The translations under genes were made by a program, and so were the position numbers. 64,000 nucleotides of DNA from Mongoliibacter ruber (lineage in GTDB: Bacteria; Bacteroidota; Bacteroidia; Cytophagales; Cyclobacteriaceae). Where the stretch lies: positions 1 through 64,000 of the forward strand of contig NZ_PVTR01000002.1 of the NCBI RefSeq assembly GCF_003003005.1, given 5' to 3'. Positions within the stretch are counted from its first letter, which is position 1. Each line of letters starts with the position of its first letter. A model generated the notes under the pieces. The model was not told the origin of the DNA. It saw nothing but the letters and a program-made list of their open reading frames with translations, and searched no databases. Shown piece after piece: positions 58,363 through 64,000 of the stretch.

Positions 58363-59391
58363 ATGGGATTATTCGATTTTTTTTCAAGTGATATTGCTAT
58401 TGATTTAGGTACAGCCAACACGCTGATCATACATAAAGATAAAATAGTCGTGGATGAACCATCCATCATTGCAATAGACAGGACTACCAACAGGGTTCTG
58501 GCTGTAGGCAAAGATGCCATGAACATGCACGAAAAGACCCATGAAAACATCAAGACCATCCGACCTCTCAAGGACGGAGTGATTGCGGATTTTTATGCAG
58601 CTGAGCAAATGATCAGAGGACTGATCAAAATGATCCCAGGTCATAAGAAAAGCATGTTTCCCAAGTCTCACCGAATGGTGATCTGCATTCCTTCAGGTAT
58701 TACTGAAGTGGAAAAAAGAGCAGTAAGGGATTCGGCTGAGCATGCAGGAGCCAAGGAGGTATATATGGTGTATGAACCAATCGCTGCTGCAATAGGTATC
58801 GGGATAGACATTGAGAAACCAATGGGATCAATGATAGTAGATATCGGTGGTGGTACAACTGAAATTGCCCTTATCGCGCTTTCAGGGATTGTAGCTGACC
58901 AGTCTATTCGCGTAGCTGGAGATACATTTACCAAGGATATTCTTGATTATATGAGAAGGCAACATAATCTTCTTATCGGTGAACGTTCTGCTGAAAAAGT
59001 GAAAATTGCCATCGGTTCTGCATTGACAGAACTAGATGATGCTCCTGAAGATTACGAAATCAGAGGAAGAGATTTGATGACAGGTATCCCTAAAGTCATC
59101 AAGGTATCTTACTCAGAAATCGCATTTGCTTTGGATAAGTCTGTATCCAAAATAGAAGAAGCAGTATTAAAAGCTTTGGAGATTGCACCACCGGAACTTT
59201 CTGCAGATATTTATGATAATGGAATACATCTAACCGGAGGAGGAGCATTACTTAAAGGTTTGGACAAAAGATTGCATCAAAAAACTAAACTGCCGATTCA
59301 TATAGCAGAGGATCCATTGAGAGCTGTGGTGAGAGGTACTGGCACCGCATTGAAAAATATTCATAATTTCAGAACCGTTTTGATGACCTAA
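58363..59391 (+). CDS. mreB: Rod shape-determining protein MreB
   Basis: 342 residues. Actin-like ATPase: Ile-Asp-Leu-Gly-Thr-Ala-Asn-Thr near the start, Met-Ile-Val-Asp-Ile-Gly-Gly-Gly-Thr-Thr-Glu near 163, and Gly-Gly-Gly-Ala-Leu-Leu-Lys-Gly-Leu-Asp near 292. It polymerises under the inner membrane and positions the elongasome. First of five consecutive genes of the cell-elongation operon, with mreC 7 bases away; the following genes abut or overlap. Confidence 0.97.
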   Translation: MGLFDFFSSDIAIDLGTANTLIIHKDKIVVDEPSIIAIDRTTNRVLAVGKDAMNMHEKTHENIKTIRPLKDGVIADFYAAEQMIRGLIKMIPGHKKSMFPKSHRMVICIPSGITEVEKRAVRDSAEHAGAKEVYMVYEPIAAAIGIGIDIEKPMGSMIVDIGGGTTEIALIALSGIVADQSIRVAGDTFTKDILDYMRRQHNLLIGERSAEKVKIAIGSALTELDDAPEDYEIRGRDLMTGIPKVIKVSYSEIAFALDKSVSKIEEAVLKALEIAPPELSADIYDNGIHLTGGGALLKGLDKRLHQKTKLPIHIAEDPLRAVVRGTGTALKNIHNFRTVLMT

Positions 59392-59398
59392 TGTTTGA

Positions 59399-60232
59399 AT
59401 GCAAAGCATTTTATTATTCCTATACAGGCTAAGAGCTTTCTTATTATTCATCTTTTTGGAGGCAATCGCCATATGGCTGATTGTCTCTTATAATTCGCAA
59501 CAAGGTTCCGCTTTTTTCAATAGTGCCAATCAACTCAGTGGCTCTGTGCTTACCGCCCAAAATAATGTGGCGGAGTACTTTTCATTGGCTACTGTGAACA
59601 AGAATCTGGTGGAAAAAAATGCAGAACTCCTTGCTGAACTTGAAAAGTACCAAAAACCTGCAGATAGTGTTTTTATCGAACTGGATAGCGTTCTTCTCCA
59701 TAGTTTCCAGTTTAAAGGTGCAAAAGTGATCAATAATTCGATCAACCTATCCCAGAACTTTATCACGCTTAATAAAGGTGCAAACCATGGCATCAAAGAA
59801 GGAATGGGCGTTTTTAACGAGGAGGGAGTAATTGGTAGGGTAAAAGGGGTTACGAGGAATTTTGCTTCGGTTATTTCAATTTTACATACTGACTTGTTGA
59901 TTTCTTCTAAAATAGCTTCTACTGAAGTTTTTGGATCTACCAAATGGGATGGTAAAGATTCCAAGTACGCAAAACTCCTTTATGTTCCCAGGCATGTGAG
60001 TATTCAGAAAGGCGATCAGGTGGTTACTTCAGGATACAATGCTGTGTTTCCTGAGGGGATTCCCATAGGCCATGTTTCAGAAGTCAAACAAGGCTCTGAC
60101 ACTAACTATCTAGACATTACAATAGAGCTTACCGCAGACCTCAGTCGTGTCTCTTATGTTTATTTGGTAGAAAACAACCAAGAGGAAGAACTGAACGAAC
60201 TCTATCAATCTAACGGAATCAGTAATGAGTAG
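59399..60232 (+). CDS. mreC: Rod shape-determining protein MreC
   Basis: 277 residues. A membrane helix (about 9-28), a coiled coil (about 45-85), and the beta-rich periplasmic domain with Phe-Ile-Thr-Leu-Asn-Lys-Gly-Ala-Asn-His-Gly-Ile-Lys-Glu-Gly-Met-Gly-Val-Phe and Val-Val-Thr-Ser-Gly-Tyr-Asn-Ala-Val-Phe-Pro-Glu-Gly. It links MreB to the elongation transpeptidase. Overlaps mreD by 8 bases. Confidence 0.94.
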   Translation: MQSILLFLYRLRAFLLFIFLEAIAIWLIVSYNSQQGSAFFNSANQLSGSVLTAQNNVAEYFSLATVNKNLVEKNAELLAELEKYQKPADSVFIELDSVLLHSFQFKGAKVINNSINLSQNFITLNKGANHGIKEGMGVFNEEGVIGRVKGVTRNFASVISILHTDLLISSKIASTEVFGSTKWDGKDSKYAKLLYVPRHVSIQKGDQVVTSGYNAVFPEGIPIGHVSEVKQGSDTNYLDITIELTADLSRVSYVYLVENNQEEELNELYQSNGISNE

Positions 60233-60746
60233 CGGACGTTTATTTTTGTTGTCAATAGGCTTTATACTTTACCTAATCATCCAGGTGCTTCTGTTGAAAA
60301 ACCTCGTTCTTTTTGGTACAGCGTTTTGCTTTTTGTACGTGCTTTATATTTTGCTTTTACCTGTAGATCTCAAAACTATTCCCTCTCTGCTGATTGCCTT
60401 TTTCTTGGGAATCGGTGTGGACTTGTTTTATGATACGCTAGGTATTCACACTGCCAGTATTTTAGCTGTAAGTTTTGTCAGAGCAGGATGGTTAAAAATT
60501 CTGACACCAACGGGCGGTTATGATGATGACCTACAGCCTTCTATGCTCAATATGGGCTTTGGGTGGTTTTTGACATACAGTTTGCCTTTATTTTTACTTC
60601 ATCATTTTTTATTTTTTTATATCGAAAATTTAGGCACTAATTTATACTTACCTGTCGTTCAAAAAATTGTATTCAGTACTATTTTTGTCTTTATAATGAG
60701 TATTATTGTTCAGCTGTTATTTTACAGGAGAAGAAGGGGAATTTAA
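60225..60746 (+). CDS. mreD: Rod shape-determining protein MreD
   Basis: 173 residues, about five membrane helices. Few conserved residues exist in MreD; the assignment rests on size, hydrophobic profile, Gly-Ile-Gly-Val-Asp-Leu-Phe-Tyr-Asp near 64 and position between mreC and mrdA. Its stop TAA overlaps the mrdA ATG (TAATG). Confidence 0.88.
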   Translation: MSSGRLFLLSIGFILYLIIQVLLLKNLVLFGTAFCFLYVLYILLLPVDLKTIPSLLIAFFLGIGVDLFYDTLGIHTASILAVSFVRAGWLKILTPTGGYDDDLQPSMLNMGFGWFLTYSLPLFLLHHFLFFYIENLGTNLYLPVVQKIVFSTIFVFIMSIIVQLLFYRRRRGI

Positions 60747-62545
60747 TGAACGAACAGAGGCCGATTACCATCATTATTGCCATCATTTTGGTAGGTATGG
60801 TATTACTGACCAAATTATTCTTGATTCAGGTTGCAGACGATAGCTTCCTGAAGAGAGCGGAAAGAAATGCCATCCAAAGAGTAGTTGACCATCCTTACAG
60901 GGGACTGGTAAATGACCGTAATGGCAACATTATGGTTTACAACAACCCTATTTTTGACCTAATGGTCATCCCTAAAGAATTCAACATAAAAGATACTGTC
61001 AGATTCTGTGAAATTTTCCAAATTAGTAAGGAAGATCTTATTGAAGGCTATACCGCTGCCAGAAAGTATTCCAGTGTCAAACCATCTCCTCTGATCAAAC
61101 AGATTTCAACATCTGAGTTTGCCAAAATACAGGATTACTTGATTGATTATCCGGGACTTTTTGTCATGACCCGAGCGGTCCGCTCTTATCCTCAACCGAG
61201 TGCAGCCAATGCTCTTGGGTACATTGGGGAAATAAGTGCCACACAACTAGAGCGCGACACTGTAAAATATTACCGTCAAGGAGACTATGTGGGACTTAGC
61301 GGTATTGAAGGTTTTTATGAAAGAGACTTGCGAGGTGTAAAAGGGGTCAAGTACAAAATGGTGAATGTAAGGGGTATAGACAAAGGATCCTTTAAAGGAG
61401 GTGAATTTGATACTGCTTCTGTAGCAGGAAAGAATTTAACGTCTACGATTGACATTGAACTCCAAAAATACGGCGAGATGCTGATGGAAGGAAAGAGAGG
61501 CTCTGTAGTAGCGATAGAGCCTAAAACTGGTGAAATCCTTTCTATGATTTCAGCACCAAGTTATGACCCAAATGTACTGACCGGTTCCAAATTCAGCAGC
61601 AATTACTTACTCCTAAATAGAGATGAAAGTAGGCCTCTTTTTAACCGACCCATAATGGCCATGTACCCTCCTGGGTCAATCTTTAAAATTGTGCAGTCAT
61701 TGGTAGGGCTTCAAATGGGTGTTTTGACACCAAATACCACCTATGCCTGTAACCGGTCTCTAGTGGCATGTCACAACCACTCCAGCCCTGTCAACCTATT
61801 TGGTGCCATCCGAAATTCCTGCAACCCCTATTATCATCAGGCATATAGAGCCATGATCAATAGAGAGGTTTCCAGCAGCACTTTCAAGGATACCGAAATC
61901 GGTTTGAATGCATGGAGAGAATATGTTCTAAAATTTGGACTAGGAGGCCCTCTTGGGGTAGACTTGTTCAATGAAAAAGGTGGCTCAATACCTTCCAGTA
62001 CCTTGTATGACAGGGTGTATGGATCAGGTAGGTGGAAGTACTCTACCATTTATTCCTTGTCTATTGGACAGGGAGAAATGCTAGTCACCCCACTTCAGAT
62101 GGCGAACTTGGCAGCTATTTTTGCCAATAAAGGTTATTATTATGTCCCTCATCTAGTCAAAGCAATTGATGGAGACCCAAGAAGAATCCCTGAAAAGTAC
62201 AGAACAAAAATGGATGTTGGTGTCGAATCTCATCACTTTGACCTGGTACAAGATGCCATGGCCGAGGCTATCTATGGCACAGCCGCCCGTGCTGCAATAA
62301 AAGATATCACCATTGCAGGGAAAACGGGTACCGCCCAAAACCCCCAAGGTGAAGACCATTCTGTATTTATTGCATTCGCTCCAAAAGAAGATCCCAAAAT
62401 CGCCATAGCTGTATATGTAGAAAATGCAGGCTGGGGCGGTCGAGCCGCTGCAAGTACGGCCAGTCTAATGATCGAAAAATACCTGCGCGGTGAAATTACG
62501 CGCCCGTCCCTAGAAGAATACGTGTTGGCAGGAAAATTTATGTAA
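60746..62545 (+). CDS. mrdA: Elongation-specific transpeptidase PBP2
   Basis: 599 residues. A short cytoplasmic N-terminus and membrane helix (about 7-25), a dimerisation/pedestal domain, then the penicillin-binding domain with Pro-Pro-Gly-Ser-Ile-Phe-Lys (SxxK), Ser-Cys-Asn (SxN) and Gly-Lys-Thr-Gly-Thr-Ala (KTG). It cross-links new glycan in the lateral wall together with RodA. One-base overlap with mreD; rodA begins 1 base after the stop. Confidence 0.96.
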   Translation: MNEQRPITIIIAIILVGMVLLTKLFLIQVADDSFLKRAERNAIQRVVDHPYRGLVNDRNGNIMVYNNPIFDLMVIPKEFNIKDTVRFCEIFQISKEDLIEGYTAARKYSSVKPSPLIKQISTSEFAKIQDYLIDYPGLFVMTRAVRSYPQPSAANALGYIGEISATQLERDTVKYYRQGDYVGLSGIEGFYERDLRGVKGVKYKMVNVRGIDKGSFKGGEFDTASVAGKNLTSTIDIELQKYGEMLMEGKRGSVVAIEPKTGEILSMISAPSYDPNVLTGSKFSSNYLLLNRDESRPLFNRPIMAMYPPGSIFKIVQSLVGLQMGVLTPNTTYACNRSLVACHNHSSPVNLFGAIRNSCNPYYHQAYRAMINREVSSSTFKDTEIGLNAWREYVLKFGLGGPLGVDLFNEKGGSIPSSTLYDRVYGSGRWKYSTIYSLSIGQGEMLVTPLQMANLAAIFANKGYYYVPHLVKAIDGDPRRIPEKYRTKMDVGVESHHFDLVQDAMAEAIYGTAARAAIKDITIAGKTGTAQNPQGEDHSVFIAFAPKEDPKIAIAVYVENAGWGGRAAASTASLMIEKYLRGEITRPSLEEYVLAGKFM

Positions 62546-62546
62546 A

Positions 62547-63821
62547 GTGAGACAGGACGATTTATACATCAATAAAATTGATTGGATTACAATAGCTATC
62601 TATGCTGTATTGTTGCTTATTGGCTGGTTTAATATCTATGCTGCAGTATATGATGAGCAATTCCCAAAAAGTATTTTTGACTTATCGATTAACTCCGGCC
62701 AACAACTGGTTCGTATAGGTGTCGCAGTGCTAATAATCCTACTGATTATGGTAGCTGATTATAGATTATTTGAAAACCTCTCATGGATATTGTATTTCCT
62801 GTTTTTAGGTTTTCTGATCATAACTCCTTTTATAGGAAAAGAAGTGAACGGTCAAACCCTCTCAATCGGATTTGGATCTTTAAGGATTCAACCCGCTGAA
62901 TTTGCTAAATTCACCACAGCTCTTGCTTTGGCCAAATTTATGGAAAGACCAAGCTTTGATCTCAGCCAAGTCAAACACCAACTACAAGCTTTGGCAATCA
63001 TTATGTTGCCCGTCTTTTTCATCATGTTGCAACCTGATACCGGTACTGCTATGGTGTTTTCTGCGTTTTTTATAATGTTCTACAGGGAGGGTATGCCTCA
63101 AAGATACTATGTCCTAGGTCTGACTTTTATCGCCATTTCATTATTGGCATTGGGTATAGAAAACAATCTTTACTTGGTAGTAGGTGTAGCAGCAGTTATT
63201 TTCTTGCTTATTATGATAGGCAAAAAAAAGATATCCAGAATTATAAGTTTTGCAATCCTAGGAATCGTCATTATCGGCTACAGCTATAGCTTGGATTATG
63301 TAGTCTCTAAATTGCCCGAACATCAGCAAAACAGGATCATGGTCCTTTTCAACCCAGATCTTGACCCCTTAGGGGCGGGTTGGAATGTGACACAATCAAA
63401 GATTGCCATCGGTTCGGGAGGTTTTCTGGGAAAAGGATATCTTGAAGGTACTCAAACCAAATTTGACTTTGTGCCGGAACAACACACAGATTTTATCTTT
63501 TGTACATTAGGGGAAGAGTTTGGCTGGCTTGGAAGTCTTATAGTTGTTACGCTTTTCTGTGCACTACTTGTTCGATTAGTCATGCTGGCAGAGAGACAAA
63601 AAAACCGTTTTTCCAGAGTATATGGTTACTGTGTAATTTCGATTCTCTTTTTCCATTTTATGATCAATATCGCCATGACTATTGGCTTGTTTCCTGTGGT
63701 AGGTATCCCCCTTCCTTTCTTTAGTTATGGAGGATCCTCACTTTGGTCATTTACCATTTTACTGTTTATTTTCATCAAATTAGATTCGCACAGAATTCAA
63801 TTGCTTGGAAGAATGGGCTAA
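62547..63821 (+). CDS. rodA: SEDS glycan polymerase RodA
   Basis: 424 residues with ten membrane segments. The start codon is GTG at 62547. SEDS motifs include Ile-Gln-Pro-Ala-Glu-Phe-Ala-Lys near 111, Gln-Pro-Asp-Thr-Gly-Thr-Ala near 161, Pro-Glu-Gln-His-Thr-Asp-Phe-Ile-Phe near 310 and Ser-Tyr-Gly-Gly-Ser-Ser near 393. RodA polymerises lipid II and works with PBP2 (the preceding gene). Last gene of the elongasome operon. Confidence 0.96.
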   Translation: MRQDDLYINKIDWITIAIYAVLLLIGWFNIYAAVYDEQFPKSIFDLSINSGQQLVRIGVAVLIILLIMVADYRLFENLSWILYFLFLGFLIITPFIGKEVNGQTLSIGFGSLRIQPAEFAKFTTALALAKFMERPSFDLSQVKHQLQALAIIMLPVFFIMLQPDTGTAMVFSAFFIMFYREGMPQRYYVLGLTFIAISLLALGIENNLYLVVGVAAVIFLLIMIGKKKISRIISFAILGIVIIGYSYSLDYVVSKLPEHQQNRIMVLFNPDLDPLGAGWNVTQSKIAIGSGGFLGKGYLEGTQTKFDFVPEQHTDFIFCTLGEEFGWLGSLIVVTLFCALLVRLVMLAERQKNRFSRVYGYCVISILFFHFMINIAMTIGLFPVVGIPLPFFSYGGSSLWSFTILLFIFIKLDSHRIQLLGRMG

Positions 63822-63968
63822 ATCATCCCAAAATAAAAAGCTATTTTCAAGATTCAAGTCATAAATTCTCTTCGATATACTCTTTTGCTCATGGCAAGTC
63901 CTTTTACAATTTTTAGGCTTCCATATATCGCTGTTGAAAAAAATTTCGATTGCATATTTGATATAAAA

Positions 63969-63990
63969 AAAGGGGTTTGTTAACCCCTTT
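63969..63990. terminator. Hairpin terminator at the window end
   Basis: AAAGGGGTT / AACCCCTTT, nine-base perfect stem, four-base loop, A-run before. It lies about 150 bases beyond rodA and may serve rodA or the next gene on the other strand. The spacer 63822-63968 shows no gene. Confidence 0.75.
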
Positions 63991-64000
63991 GATCAAATTT

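Noticed and set aside
1-64000. CRISPR array or phage genes
   Set aside because: No regularly spaced repeats with unique spacers, and no phage structural, integrase or transposase genes were seen.

Overview
The window looks like chromosome of a member of the Bacteroidota, most likely order Cytophagales (Cyclobacteriaceae-like). The support is: promoters of the Bacteroidota type (TTTG, 19-20 bp, TAnnTTTG) that are exact ahead of tRNA-Phe and of the 39233 gene; almost no Shine-Dalgarno sequences; TonB receptors with N-terminal carboxypeptidase-like domains; an AccD without the zinc ribbon; a PorE-like TPR/PD40/OmpA protein; DUF4221- and DUF4252-type exported proteins; an Na+-NQR subunit; and a moderate, low-40s GC content. 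Species cannot be named from sequence alone.

Layout. 1-4260 is an accessory, AT-rich tract of minus-strand genes separated by ~130-bp palindromic elements that lie directly 3' of each gene set, like gene cassettes with attC-type sites. It holds a two-gene module (ParB/DUF262-like protein plus HEPN-like protein, 245-2266) and a DUF922-like membrane protease with a four-helix partner (2483-3849). 4500-10533 is backbone: DUF493, pterin carbinolamine dehydratase, rsmI, an inositol monophosphatase, an AsmA-type giant and an AEC transporter. 11315-14119 is a metal-uptake locus (His-rich small protein and TonB receptor behind two DtxR/IdeR-like operators). 14302-17023 is a complete TRAP transporter. 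17138-18172 is a second accessory patch: an antitoxin pseudogene, another cassette element, and an antitoxin whose toxin partner is broken by a stop codon. 18492-20856 holds two paralogous lipoproteins. 20857-21552 is a repeat-rich spacer. 21553-26796 holds a LytS/LytTR two-component system next to a TonB receptor operon that has four 21-bp-spaced LytTR-like boxes upstream.

27059-36365 carries prmA, tpiA, recX, a UPF0316 membrane protein, a PorE-like OmpA protein and a two-gene Fe-S electron-transfer unit. After tRNA-Phe comes an ECF sigma operon with two DUF4252 proteins (36748-38818), then two paralogous two-repeat exported proteins (39233-40801). 41095-47744 on the minus strand holds a pseudouridine synthase, a four-gene operon (arginase-like protein, cytochrome-b5-like protein, amino-sugar kinase, murQ), nqrF and accD. 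47978-53310 has a CstA carrier, a vanadium-haloperoxidase-type lipoprotein with a barrel partner, and small proteins. The window ends with two core operons: rimP-nusA-infB on the minus strand and mreB-mreC-mreD-mrdA-rodA on the plus strand.

The best candidates for something new are the cassette-like array with its HEPN/ParB-type module, the LytTR and DtxR-like operator arrays, and a dispersed intergenic repeat with doubled GATATT motifs found three times in the window. All functions are read from sequence by eye; no database search was possible.
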